DNA of 64,000 bases, taken from positions 1,498,001-1,562,000 of the forward strand of contig NZ_CP067124.1 in NCBI RefSeq assembly GCF_028553725.1, given 5' to 3'. The DNA is from Paracoccus alcaliphilus (lineage in GTDB: Bacteria > Pseudomonadota > Alphaproteobacteria > Rhodobacterales > Rhodobacteraceae). The notes beneath the pieces were generated by a model. That model saw nothing but the letters and a program-made list of their open reading frames with translations, was not told the origin of the DNA and did not search any database. Shown here in pieces: positions 37,562-46,228 of the stretch (positions within the stretch are counted from its first letter, which is position 1; the number at the start of each line of letters is the position of its first letter). The position numbers and the translations under genes are program-made.

Positions 37562-37572
37562 CGACGCCCAAC

Positions 37573-37601
37573 CATCTTTGGTGTACAAATATCCCGGGGG
37601 G
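37573..37601 (-). repeat. Recurring intergenic motif, copy 4 (ACCAAAGATG tail)
   Basis: On the minus strand: CCCCCCGGGATATTTG followed by TACACCAAAGATG. It lies between the convergent ATPase gene and nadE, next to two small hairpins. Confidence 0.6.
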
Positions 37602-37602
37602 A

Positions 37603-37630
37603 GTCGCGCAGCGACGGGGGCAGCGCCCCC
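37603..37630. terminator. GC-rich hairpins between convergent ABC ATPase and nadE genes
   Basis: GTCGC-GCA-GCGAC (37603-37615), then GGGGGC-AGC-GCCCCC (37616-37630), directly beside motif copy 4. Probable transcript ends; no U-run. Confidence 0.45.
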
Positions 37631-37638
37631 CAGACCGA

Positions 37639-39300
37639 TTACAGCCGGTCGCGCCACCGGTTGATCAGCGGATAGCGCCGGTCCAGCCAGAAGGCCCTGG
37701 TCGAGATCCGTGGCCCCGGCGCCGCCTGATAGCGTTTCCACTCGCTGGTATACAGCAGCGTTTCCACCCGCCGCACCGTCTCTGCGTCAAAGCCTTCGGC
37801 GACCAGATCCTTCAGCGCCAGATCCTTTTCGATCAGCCCCTCCAGAATCCGGTCCAGAACCTCATAGGGCGGCAGCGAATCCTCGTCCTTCTGGTCGGGG
37901 CGCAGCTCGGCCGAGGGCGGTTTCGCGATGATCCGGGGCGGGATCACCTCGCCCGCCGGACCCATCATCCACGGGCGGTGATTGGCATTGCGCCAGCGGC
38001 AGGTCTGAAACACCCGCGTCTTGTACAGATCCTTGATCGGGTTATAGCCCCCCGCCATGTCGCCATAGATCGTGGCATAACCCACGGCGACCTCGGACTT
38101 GTTGCCGGTGGTCAGCAGCATTTCCCCGAACTTGTTGGAAATCGCCATCAGCATCACCCCGCGCAGGCGGGACTGGATGTTTTCCTCGGTTGTATCGGGG
38201 CTGGTGCCCTCCATCAGATGCGCCAGCGCGCCGCCCACGGCATCGCGGGGGCCTTCGATATGGACCGTATCCAGCCTTGCCCCCAGACGCATCGCGCAAT
38301 CGGCGGCATCGTCCAGACTGGTCCGGGAGGTATATTCCGACGGCAGCATCACGCAGCGGACGTTTTCCGGGCCGATGGCATCGGCGGCGATGGTGGCGAC
38401 CAGCGCGGAATCGATGCCGCCGGACATGCCCAGCACCACCTTGCCAAAACCCGATTTGCGCAGATAGTCGCGCAGACCCAGCATCATCGCCTGATAATCC
38501 TGTTCCCAGGCATCTGGCTGCGGGGCCATCTGGCCGGGTTCGGCCCGCCAGCCCTCGTCGGTCAGGGTGAAATCGACATGGGCGATGGCCTCCTCGAAGG
38601 GCGGCAACTGCACGACCTTCCGCCCGCCGGGGTTCAGCACGAAGCTGGCGCCGTCATAGATCTGATCGTCCTGCCCGCCGACAAGGTTGACATAGACCAG
38701 CGGCAGCCCGGTCTCGACCACGCGGCCGACCATATGGCCCATGCGCAGGTCCAGCTTGTCGCGGTGATAGGGGCTGCCGTTGGGCACGATCAGGATGCCG
38801 GCCCCGGTCTCGGCCAGCGTCTCGGCCACGTCGGGATACCAGCTGTCCTCGCAGATCGGCGATCCGATGCGGGCATTGCCCACGACGTAAGGCCCGCTGA
38901 TCGGCCCCGAGCGGAACAGCCGCAATTCGTCGAACAGCTGCTCATAGGGCAGATGATGCTTCAGCACCCGCGCGACCAGCCTGCCATCGCTGAATACCCA
39001 CCAGGCGTTATACAGCTTGCCATCCGTATCGCGCCACGGCCCGCCGATGCCGATCGCCGGGCCACCGGTCAGGGATGTGCCAAGCGCGGTGATCGCTGCC
39101 ACCGCGTCATCGGTGAAGGCGGGTTTCAGCACCAGATCCTGCGTCTGATAGCCGGTGATGAACATTTCCGGCAGCGCCAGCATGTCCGCCCCGGCCGCTT
39201 TCGCGGTCTCCCATGCGGCGCGGGCCTTGGATGCATTGCCCTCCAGATCGCCGACGGTGGCGTTCAACTGGCCGATGGTCAGGCGGAAACCTTCGCTCAT
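37639..39300 (-). CDS. nadE: Glutamine-dependent NAD+ synthase
   Basis: Last step of NAD synthesis: amidation of deamido-NAD, using ammonia from glutamine. The 553-aa chain has an N-terminal nitrilase-type glutaminase domain (about 1-260), with the catalytic Glu in LALPEMFITGY, Lys in VLKHHLPYEQLFDE and Cys in SPICEDSWYPD. A synthetase domain follows (about 280-550), with the PP-loop GMSGGIDSALVATIAADA. AGGG lies 8 nt before the chosen ATG; another ATG two codons earlier has a spacing that is too short. It diverges from the MORN gene. Confidence 0.95.
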   Translation of the reverse strand: MSEGFRLTIGQLNATVGDLEGNASKARAAWETAKAAGADMLALPEMFITGYQTQDLVLKPAFTDDAVAAITALGTSLTGGPAIGIGGPWRDTDGKLYNAWWVFSDGRLVARVLKHHLPYEQLFDELRLFRSGPISGPYVVGNARIGSPICEDSWYPDVAETLAETGAGILIVPNGSPYHRDKLDLRMGHMVGRVVETGLPLVYVNLVGGQDDQIYDGASFVLNPGGRKVVQLPPFEEAIAHVDFTLTDEGWRAEPGQMAPQPDAWEQDYQAMMLGLRDYLRKSGFGKVVLGMSGGIDSALVATIAADAIGPENVRCVMLPSEYTSRTSLDDAADCAMRLGARLDTVHIEGPRDAVGGALAHLMEGTSPDTTEENIQSRLRGVMLMAISNKFGEMLLTTGNKSEVAVGYATIYGDMAGGYNPIKDLYKTRVFQTCRWRNANHRPWMMGPAGEVIPPRIIAKPPSAELRPDQKDEDSLPPYEVLDRILEGLIEKDLALKDLVAEGFDAETVRRVETLLYTSEWKRYQAAPGPRISTRAFWLDRRYPLINRWRDRL

Positions 39301-39433
39301 GGTCATGTCCCTGTTCGTTGCGCGATTATGCCCGGCTCACAGATAGGGGATCGCGGGGCCAAGTGAAAGTCGCCCTTTGCGCGGACCGTTCCCATGCGCT
39401 AGACCATGGGGCAAAAGAAGAAGGGCATGGACG

Positions 39434-40939
39434 ATGAAGGCGGCGACACGGGCAGCGGTTCTGATCGGCGCGCTAGCGATGGCGGGCGCGGTGGATGCGC
39501 AGGTCATCACCAAGGAATACGATGATGGCGGTGTCTATGAGGGCACCTTCCGCAACGGCCGCCAGCATGGTCAGGGCGCCTATACGCTGCCCAATGGTTA
39601 CCAATACGAGGGCGACTGGGTCGAGGGAGAGATCCTGGGCCAGGGCCGCGCGACCTTCCCCAACGGCTCGGTCTATGAGGGCCATTTCGCCAAGGGCAAG
39701 CCCGACGGCAAGGGCCGGATCACCTATCCCGATGGCGGCAGCTATGAGGGCGACTGGATCGGCGGCGAGATCACCGGCGAGGGCGAGGCCCGTTACGCCA
39801 ATGGCTCGGTCTATGTCGGCCAGTTCGCGCGCGGGCTGCATCAGGGCCGGGGCGTGCTGACCCAGCCCAACGGCTATCGCTATGAGGGCGAATGGAACGC
39901 GGGCGTCAAGGAGGGGCAGGGCCGGATCACCTATCCCGATGGCGCGACCTATGAAGGCGGCATGCTGGCGGGTCAGCGCGCGGGCAAGGGCAAGCTGACC
40001 ATGCCCGACGGGATGACCTATGACGGCATCTGGGCTGCGGGCCAGATGTCGGGCGATGGCATTCTGGTGCAGGCGTCGGGCGACCGTTACGAGGGCCGGA
40101 TGCAGGGGGGCCGCCGCGAGGGCGAGGGCGTCGCCACCTATGCCAATGGCGATGTCTATGAGGGGCGTTTCGTGGCCGATCAGCGCCACGGGCAAGGCAC
40201 CTTCACCGGCACCGACGGCTATGTCTATACCGGCGACTGGGTCGAGGGCCGGATGGAGGGACAGGGCCGGATCACCTATCCCGACGGTTCGGTCTATGTC
40301 GGCCAGATGAAGGCCGACCGGCCCGACGGCAATGGCCGGATCACCTATCCCGACGGCTCGACCTATGAGGGCCAATGGGTCGCGGGCGTGATCGAGGGCG
40401 ACGGCAAGGCCACCTATGCCAATGGCATGATCTATGAGGGCAGCTTCAGGAATGCCCGCAATGACGGGCAGGGGCGGATGTCCTATCCCGACGGCTATGT
40501 CTATACCGGCAGTTGGCAGGACGGGCAGCGTCATGGCGAAGGGCAGGCGACCTATCCCGACGGCACCGTCTATACCGGCAGTTTCGTGGCTGGTCTGCGC
40601 GAGGGGCGGGGCAAGCTGACCTCTCCCAACGGGTTTATCTATGAAGGCGGCTGGGCTGCCGGAGAGATCGACGGCGACGGCACCGCCACCTATCCCAATG
40701 GCGATATCTACGAGGGCCATTTCGAGGCCGGCAAACGGCAGGGTCAGGGCGTGATGCGCTATGCCACGGGTCAGGTTGCCGCGGGCGAATGGCGCGACAA
40801 CACATTGGTCGAGGCCGGACCCGCGCCCGAGAGCGACGGGGCTGATGGTGACACCGCTGATGCTGACACGCCCGAAAGTGACGGGGCCGAGATGCCCGAG
40901 ATGCCGCAGGACGGCGCCCCCGCGCCCGATACGCCGTAA
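39434..40939 (+). CDS. Exported MORN-repeat protein
   Basis: A 501-aa protein with signal peptide MKAATRAAVLIGALAMAGA plus VDA, then 18 full and one partial tandem MORN repeat of 23 residues (pattern YEGxWxxGxxxGxGxxTYPDGxx), and an acidic Asp/Glu/Pro-rich tail (last ~50 residues). MORN repeats form elongated beta-hairpin solenoids that often bind lipids or proteins; in this case the protein would act in the periplasm or at the cell surface. No enzyme domain is present. The DNA repeats have a period of 69 bp and differ at many third positions, so the array is old. AAGGG lies 8 nt before the ATG. Confidence 0.88.
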   Translation: MKAATRAAVLIGALAMAGAVDAQVITKEYDDGGVYEGTFRNGRQHGQGAYTLPNGYQYEGDWVEGEILGQGRATFPNGSVYEGHFAKGKPDGKGRITYPDGGSYEGDWIGGEITGEGEARYANGSVYVGQFARGLHQGRGVLTQPNGYRYEGEWNAGVKEGQGRITYPDGATYEGGMLAGQRAGKGKLTMPDGMTYDGIWAAGQMSGDGILVQASGDRYEGRMQGGRREGEGVATYANGDVYEGRFVADQRHGQGTFTGTDGYVYTGDWVEGRMEGQGRITYPDGSVYVGQMKADRPDGNGRITYPDGSTYEGQWVAGVIEGDGKATYANGMIYEGSFRNARNDGQGRMSYPDGYVYTGSWQDGQRHGEGQATYPDGTVYTGSFVAGLREGRGKLTSPNGFIYEGGWAAGEIDGDGTATYPNGDIYEGHFEAGKRQGQGVMRYATGQVAAGEWRDNTLVEAGPAPESDGADGDTADADTPESDGAEMPEMPQDGAPAPDTP

Positions 40940-40943
40940 CGGG

Positions 40944-41555
40944 TCACGCGCCTCGGATCAGTTTCAGCGCGATCGCCCACATGACCAGTGCGATCAGCCC
41001 CTCCAGCACCCGCCATGCCGAAGGGCGCGCAAAGACCGGGCGCAGCCAGCGTGCCGCGTAACCCAGCGCAAAGAAGAACAGCACCGATCCGCTCATGGCG
41101 CCCGCCGCAAAGGCCGCCTGCTGGCCGGGAAAGCGGGTCGAGATCGTGCCCAGCAGCACCACCGTATCCAGCCAGACATGCGGGTTCAGCCATGTGAACG
41201 CCAGACAGGTCAGCAGCGTCGGGCCAAGCGGGGCAGGGCGTGACCCCTCGGTCACGATCAGCGCCCCGGCCGGACCAAGGGCCGAGTGCAGGCTGCGCGC
41301 GCCATAGGCGATCAGGAAGGCCGCGCCGCCATAGCGCATCACCGGGTCGATCCAGGGCAGCCATGCGGCGATCCGGCCAAAGCTGGTCACGCCCAGCAGG
41401 ATCAGCATCGCATCCGACAGCGCGCAGGTCAGGCAGACGGCAAAGACATGCTGCCCCCGCAGCCCCTGCCGCAGCACAAAGGCGTTCTGCGCCCCGATCG
41501 CGACGATCAGCCCAAGGCCCATCGTCAGGCCGGTCACAAAGATCGCAAGGCTCAT
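40944..41555 (-). CDS. LysE/ArgO family amino-acid exporter
   Basis: A 203-aa membrane protein with about six helices, of the LysE/ArgO group that exports lysine, arginine or analogues. MSLAIFVTGLTMGLGLIVAI and GAQNAFVLRQGLRGQHVF at the N-terminus, and LTCLAFTWLNPHVWLDTVVL near 115-134, are strong family marks. GGGGA lies 5 nt before the chosen ATG; 28 further open codons upstream overlap the promoter region. Two overlapping palindromes lie 30-60 bp upstream. No LysG/ArgP regulator gene is adjacent. It converges with the MORN gene. Confidence 0.92.
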   Translation of the reverse strand: MSLAIFVTGLTMGLGLIVAIGAQNAFVLRQGLRGQHVFAVCLTCALSDAMLILLGVTSFGRIAAWLPWIDPVMRYGGAAFLIAYGARSLHSALGPAGALIVTEGSRPAPLGPTLLTCLAFTWLNPHVWLDTVVLLGTISTRFPGQQAAFAAGAMSGSVLFFFALGYAARWLRPVFARPSAWRVLEGLIALVMWAIALKLIRGA

Positions 41556-41584
41556 GCTGTTCCCCAACGTCAACCGGCTTGCCG

Positions 41585-41614
41585 TAACCCCCGGCGCGGG
41601 GTTAATCAAATTAA
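41585..41614. promoter_or_regulatory. Two overlapping palindromes upstream of the LysE-type exporter
   Basis: TAACCCC-N6-GGGGTTA (41585-41604) and TTAAT-CAA-ATTAA (41602-41614), 30-60 bp before the start codon. The AT-rich palindrome stands out in this GC-rich DNA and fits an operator for an Lrp- or ArgP-like regulator. Nothing else was recognised in the ~270 bp up to thiE. Confidence 0.4.
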
Positions 41615-41828
41615 AGTGGCTCGAGCCAGTGAGGGCCAAGAAGCCTACATATTGTTTTCGGCCGATGTCGGACGGGAAACCGTCATCGGCGTGGGTGTCA
41701 GCAGCGTAAAATGCGTTCGGGTTACCGGAGGTTTTTGGGTAATGCTGGCGTTACCGTGGAACGCAGCGATGCGATAATTCCGATATCCCGGTTGATCGCG
41801 CTTGCGGCGCAAACTCGTCCTTTGCCGT

Positions 41829-42431
41829 TCAACCCCACAACGCGGCCAGCGTGGCCACCGGGTCGTCGTGGCCCCAGATCTCGGGGCCGATGGCAATGAA
41901 GTCCGAGACCGGGGACAAGCTTGTGATAAGTTCTCGGGTCAGGGCGCCTTCGGCGACGATGGGGGCCTCGATCATTTCGGACCACCATTCGAACAGTTCC
42001 AGCGGGGCGGGGGTGCCGCGGCCCAAGGCGGTGTCGCCGACGGGGCCGAAGCTGACGTAATCCGCGCCCGCCTCTGCGGCGGTGATGCCGTCATGGCGCG
42101 ACGATCCGCAGAAGGCGCCGACGATGGCATCCGCGCCCAGTTCCTTGCGGGCATAGCGGACGCTGCGGGCGCCATCGGTCAGATGCACCCCGTCCAGCCC
42201 GTGCCGCAGCGCCAGTTGCAGGTGATCGTCGATCACCACCGCCACATCGCGGGCATGGGCGATCTCGCGCGCCAGATCGGCCAGACGGCCCAGTTCGTCC
42301 TCTTCCGCGCCGCCGCGGATACGCAGGCAGGCAGGGGGAAAGCGGTCCATCACCTCGGCCAGAAGCGGACCAAGGGCAGAAGCCTGCGCGCCTGCGGGGG
42401 TCATCAGATAAAGCTGTGGGGCATCAGACAT
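41829..42431 (-). CDS. thiE: Thiamine phosphate synthase-like protein
   Basis: Couples the thiazole and pyrimidine phosphates to make thiamine phosphate; TIM barrel, 200 aa. It has VVIDDHLQLALRHGLDGVHL near 74-93 (the substrate Asp and the DGVHL strand), GAFCGSSRHDGITAAEAGAD near 118-137, and YVSFGPVGDT near 138. The hexapeptide GxFCG/S replaces the usual G-x-S-(C/T)-H seen in most ThiE, and the enzyme is a bit short, so a paralogue (TenI-like or thiE-like of the Rhodobacterales) is possible. No other thiamine gene is adjacent. It diverges from trmJ. Confidence 0.8.
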   Translation of the reverse strand: MSDAPQLYLMTPAGAQASALGPLLAEVMDRFPPACLRIRGGAEEDELGRLADLAREIAHARDVAVVIDDHLQLALRHGLDGVHLTDGARSVRYARKELGADAIVGAFCGSSRHDGITAAEAGADYVSFGPVGDTALGRGTPAPLELFEWWSEMIEAPIVAEGALTRELITSLSPVSDFIAIGPEIWGHDDPVATLAALWG

Positions 42432-42503
42432 GGCAAACTCCGCTGGTTACAGATCAGATAGCGCAGCTTGCCGCCCGCTGCCAGACGGACTATGCGGCGG
42501 GGC

Positions 42504-43232
42504 ATGAACGAATTGCGTGAACCCGTCATCATCCTTGTCCGCCCGCAGATGGGCGAGAATATCGGCGCCGCCGCCCGCGCTATGCTGAATTTCGGCCTGA
42601 CGCGGATGCGGCTGGTCGATCCGCGCGACGGCTGGCCCAATCCGCGCGCCGTTGCCATGGCTTCGGGCGCGGCGGGGCGGGTGCTGGATCAGGCGCGGAT
42701 CTATCCCACGCTGGCGGATGCGATGGAGGGGATCGATTTCGCCTTTGCCACCACCGCGCGGGGACGGGAGCTGACCAAGCCGGTCTTTACCCCGGCCACG
42801 GCGATGGAAAAAGCCCGCACCGACGCGGGACGTTGCGCGATCATCTTCGGCCCCGAACGCGCCGGGCTGGAGAACGAGGACGTGGCCCGTGCCAATGCCA
42901 TCGTGACGGTGCCGGTCAATCCCGAATTCGCCTCGCTCAATCTGGCGCAGGCGGTGCTGTTGATGGGCTATGAATGGGGGCGCGACCATTTGCCGCCCCA
43001 GCCCGCGCCGCATCATGGCCGCGCTGAAAGCGAAGCCCCCGCCGACCGGATCGAGATCGAGAAGCTGGGCGATCATTACGAGGAAAGGCTGACCGAGGCC
43101 GGTTTTTTCTTTCCTGAAACCAAGGCCGCGACCATGCGGCTGAACCTGCGCAACATGTGGTCGCGCCTGTCGCTGACCCGCAGCGACGTGCGTATCCTGC
43201 ATGGCGTGCTGCGCCAATTGACCCGCCGTTAG
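42504..43232 (+). CDS. trmJ: tRNA/rRNA 2'-O-methyltransferase, TrmJ-like (SPOUT family)
   Basis: A 242-aa SpoU-type methyltransferase that probably modifies position 32 of the tRNA anticodon loop (TrmJ). The N-terminal motif RPQMGENIGAAARAMLNFG is at residues 11-29, and the trefoil-knot motifs are IIFGPERAGLENED near 112-125 and VPVNPEFASLNLAQAVLLM near 135-153. A ~75-residue C-terminal extension ends MWSRLSLTRSDVRILHGVLR, typical of TrmJ. The ATG at 42504 was chosen; a start 12 codons upstream is not family-like. Confidence 0.9.
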   Translation: MNELREPVIILVRPQMGENIGAAARAMLNFGLTRMRLVDPRDGWPNPRAVAMASGAAGRVLDQARIYPTLADAMEGIDFAFATTARGRELTKPVFTPATAMEKARTDAGRCAIIFGPERAGLENEDVARANAIVTVPVNPEFASLNLAQAVLLMGYEWGRDHLPPQPAPHHGRAESEAPADRIEIEKLGDHYEERLTEAGFFFPETKAATMRLNLRNMWSRLSLTRSDVRILHGVLRQLTRR

Positions 43233-43275
43233 GGGCGGCCTACTGTCCGCCCGCCCGACCCTGAAGGAGCAAGCG

Positions 43276-44421
43276 ATGGCCAAGCGCCCCGTTTTCGAGG
43301 AAGTCTCGGACCCGACCGCCAGCCGCCCCGTCCAGACCACCGGCATGATCGACGCCGCGCCCAAGGGCGCCCGCCGCGCGATCCGGCTGTGGCTGATGGT
43401 GCTGTTCGCGCTGGTCTGGGCAACGATCATTCTGGGCGGTGCCACGCGGCTGACCGGCTCGGGCCTGTCGATCGTGGAATGGGCGCCCGTGGTCGGGACC
43501 ATCCCGCCCATGACCGAAGAGCACTGGCTGCGAGAGTTCACCGCCTATCAGCAGATCCCGCAATTCAGCATCATCAATCCCGACATGGATTTGCAGGGGT
43601 TCAAGTTCATCTATTGGTGGGAATGGTCGCACCGGCAGCTGGGCCGGCTGATCGGGCTGGTCTGGGCGCTTGGGTTCCTAGGTTTCCTTGTCGCGCGGAA
43701 AATCCCCGCGGCCTGGACGCCGCGTCTGCTGGGCGTGGGCGCGTTGGGGGGCATGCAGGGTGCGATCGGCTGGTGGATGGTCAGCTCCGGCCTGAATGAG
43801 GGCATGGTGCGGGTGGCCTCTTACCGGCTGGCGACGCATCTGGGGCTGGCCTTCCTGATCCTTGGGCTGATCGCCTGGTATGTGCTGCAACTGTCGCGCT
43901 CCGAGGCCGAGTTGCTGCGCGCCCGCCGCGCGGCCGAGCCAAAGCTGTTCTCGATCTCGACCGGGCTTTTGCATCTGGCCTTCATCCAGATCCTGCTGGG
44001 CGCGCTGGTGGCGGGGATCGATGCGGGGCGCAGCTATATCGGCTGGCCGAAGATGGGCGGCGAATGGATACCGGAATGGATCTGGGATACCGATCTGGGC
44101 TGGCGCAATTTCTTTGAAAACCCCGCCACGGTGCAATTCACCCATCGCATGGTGGGCTATCTGCTGACGATCTTTGCCGTGGTGGTGTGGCTGCGTGCCC
44201 GCCGCTCGCCCCATCCGGTGACGCGGGGTGCGTTCACGGCGATGCTGGTGGCGATGGCTGCGCAGATCGGGCTGGGGATCCTCAACGTGCTTCACGCCTC
44301 GCCTCTGGCGCTGGCCCTGTCGCATCAATTCGGCGCGGTTGTGCTGTTCGTGCTGATTTTGCGCGCCCGCCACCACGCCCGTTATCCGATTGAAATCTCG
44401 GTCAGGGGAGTCCGGAAATGA
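43276..44421 (+). CDS. ctaA: Heme A synthase
   Basis: Oxidises heme O to heme A for the aa3 oxidase whose subunit I gene lies elsewhere in this window. A 381-aa, eight-helix inner-membrane protein of the CtaA type 2 (alphaproteobacterial) class. Visible features: GGATRLTGSGLSIVEWAPVV near 54-73, conserved His residues in WWEWSHRQLGRLIG near 115 and FTHRMVGYLLTI near 290, and LSHQFGAVVLF near 350. GAAGGAG lies before the ATG. It overlaps the M32 peptidase gene by 4 bp. Confidence 0.94.
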   Translation: MAKRPVFEEVSDPTASRPVQTTGMIDAAPKGARRAIRLWLMVLFALVWATIILGGATRLTGSGLSIVEWAPVVGTIPPMTEEHWLREFTAYQQIPQFSIINPDMDLQGFKFIYWWEWSHRQLGRLIGLVWALGFLGFLVARKIPAAWTPRLLGVGALGGMQGAIGWWMVSSGLNEGMVRVASYRLATHLGLAFLILGLIAWYVLQLSRSEAELLRARRAAEPKLFSISTGLLHLAFIQILLGALVAGIDAGRSYIGWPKMGGEWIPEWIWDTDLGWRNFFENPATVQFTHRMVGYLLTIFAVVVWLRARRSPHPVTRGAFTAMLVAMAAQIGLGILNVLHASPLALALSHQFGAVVLFVLILRARHHARYPIEISVRGVRK

Positions 44422-45890
44422 CTGCATTCGACGATCTGATGGCGTTCCAGCGCCAGACCGAGGCCCTGTCATCGGTTGCCGAACGGCTGGGCTGGGATCA
44501 GGAAACGGTGATGCCGCGCGGTGCCGTCGAACAGCGGTCCGAGGAAATGGCCGCGATCGAGACGCTGCTGCACGAACGCCGCACCGATCCGCGTCTGGGC
44601 GAATGGCTGGCCAGCGCCCAGCCCCGCAGCCAGACCGATGCCCGCACCATCGAGCTGATCGCCCGCGACTATGGCCGCGCCAGCCGGATTCCGGCGCGTC
44701 TGGCCACGGAACTGGCGCGGCTGACATCGCTGGCGCAGTCGGTCTGGGCCGATGCCCGCGCCGCCGACGCGCCGGATGATTTCCTGCCGGTGCTGGATCA
44801 GGTGCTGATGCTGAAACGCGAAGAGGCCGCCGCGCTGGCCGATGGCGGCGATCTCTATGACGCGCTGCTGGACGATTACGAGCCCGGCATGACCGGCGCG
44901 CGGATCGCCTCGCTGTTCGATGCGATGCGGCCGCGGCTGGTGGCGCTGCGCGAAAACATCCTTGGTGCCGAGAACCAGCCCGCCGCGCTGACCGGCCATT
45001 TCCCGCAGGAAACCCAGCTGCGACTGGCGCGCGCCTGCGCCACCGCCTTCGGCTATGACTGGACGCGGGGCCGTCTGGATCTGGCGGTGCATCCCTTCAG
45101 CAGCGGTTGCTGGCAGGACAGCCGCATCACCACGCGGGTGGTCGAGACCGACCCGTTCAACTGCCTCTATTCCACCATTCACGAGGTTGGCCATTCCAGC
45201 TATGAGCTGGGCATCGACGACGATTACGCCTTCACCCCGCTGGGTCGCGGCGTCTCGATGGGCGTGCATGAAAGCCAAAGCCGCATCTATGAAAACCAGA
45301 TGGGCCGGGGCAGGGCGTTCTCGGGCTGGCTGTTCCAGCGCATGTCGGATGCTTTCGGCGGGCTGAACATCCCCGATGCCGACGCCTTCCACGCCACCGT
45401 CAACCGCGTCACCCCCGGCTTCATCCGCACCGAAGCCGATGAAGTGCAATACAACCTGCACATCATGCTGCGCTTTGACCTGGAACGCGATCTGATCTCG
45501 GGGCGGCTGGACAGCGAGGATCTGCTGGAGGCATGGAACGCGCGTTTCCTCAAGGATTTCGGCGTCGCCGTGGACCGCCCGGCCAATGGCCTGCTTCAGG
45601 ACGTGCATTGGGCGGTGGGCCTGTTCGGCTATTTCCCGACCTATGCGCTTGGCAATGTCTATGCGGGCTGCCTGCATGACAGCCTGCGTCAGGCGGTCCC
45701 CGATCTTGATACATCGCTGGCACAGGGCGACGCCTCACCCGCCGTCGAATGGCTGCGTGAAAACATCCAGCGCCACGGTGGCGCCCTTCCGCCGCGCCAG
45801 CTGATGGAGAACGCGACGGGTCAGCCCATCACGCCTGAGCCGCTGCTGACCTATCTCGAAATCAAATTCGGCGAGATCTACGGCCTCTGA
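44418..45890 (+). CDS. M32 family carboxypeptidase (thermostable carboxypeptidase 1-like)
   Basis: A cytosolic zinc carboxypeptidase of 490 aa, family M32. The zinc motif HEVGH is near residue 255 in STIHEVGHSSYELG, and the third ligand Glu lies in the MGVHESQSRIYEN segment (HES-Q motif) near 281-293. Other M32 hallmarks are HPFSSGCWQDSRITTR near 225 and NGLLQDVHWAVGLFGYFPTY near 390. Its ATG overlaps the ctaA stop codon. The pairing with ctaA has no clear functional reason. Confidence 0.94.
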   Translation: MTAFDDLMAFQRQTEALSSVAERLGWDQETVMPRGAVEQRSEEMAAIETLLHERRTDPRLGEWLASAQPRSQTDARTIELIARDYGRASRIPARLATELARLTSLAQSVWADARAADAPDDFLPVLDQVLMLKREEAAALADGGDLYDALLDDYEPGMTGARIASLFDAMRPRLVALRENILGAENQPAALTGHFPQETQLRLARACATAFGYDWTRGRLDLAVHPFSSGCWQDSRITTRVVETDPFNCLYSTIHEVGHSSYELGIDDDYAFTPLGRGVSMGVHESQSRIYENQMGRGRAFSGWLFQRMSDAFGGLNIPDADAFHATVNRVTPGFIRTEADEVQYNLHIMLRFDLERDLISGRLDSEDLLEAWNARFLKDFGVAVDRPANGLLQDVHWAVGLFGYFPTYALGNVYAGCLHDSLRQAVPDLDTSLAQGDASPAVEWLRENIQRHGGALPPRQLMENATGQPITPEPLLTYLEIKFGEIYGL

Positions 45891-45910
45891 CGGGGCCTTG
45901 GGGCATGGCT

Positions 45911-45941
45911 GCGCAGACGCGCCGGGTCACGCCGTCTGCGC
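45911..45941. terminator. Hairpin between convergent M32 peptidase and small hypothetical genes
   Basis: GCGCAGACG-N13-CGTCTGCGC, a 9-bp perfect stem starting 20 bp after the M32 stop codon and reaching into the last codons of the opposing gene. Likely terminator; no U-run. Confidence 0.45.
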
Positions 45942-46145
45942 CCTGATGGCCGCCGCCGCCCAACGCAAGGCCCGCGCCCTGGCCCCGGTTTCGCGCTTTG
46001 CGTCATCGCGATAGTTGACGGCCAGCATCAGCAGGGTCTGATGACAGAATGCGTGGGCCTCGGCCTCCGCGATCAACTCAGCCATGGCGGCTTCGGTCTC
46101 GACTTCGGCGGCATCGGGGCGCAAGGCGTCGAATATCCGGCCCAT
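45927..46145 (-). CDS. Small hypothetical protein
   Basis: A 72-aa, mostly helical, soluble protein (MGRIFDALRPDAAEVETEAA..., with HAFCHQTLLMLAVNYRDDAK). No family was recognised. GGAGA lies 7 nt before the chosen ATG; the frame is open 29 codons upstream, but that part overlaps the 3' end region of the preceding gene. It is downstream of the EEP-fold gene and may be expressed with it. Confidence 0.6.
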   Translation of the reverse strand: MGRIFDALRPDAAEVETEAAMAELIAEAEAHAFCHQTLLMLAVNYRDDAKRETGARARALRWAAAAIRAQTA

Positions 46146-46228
46146 GATCGGTTCTCCATCAGATTGGCGCTGTCCTGCGCCGCTTCGGCGGGTGGGGAGG
46201 GCAATCACCGGATCAGCCTTCCGCCATA

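Noticed and set aside
39534..40790. Regular 69-bp direct repeats that could suggest a CRISPR array or satellite
   Set aside because: They are coding repeats of a MORN protein, in frame throughout, with third-position variation and no unique spacers.
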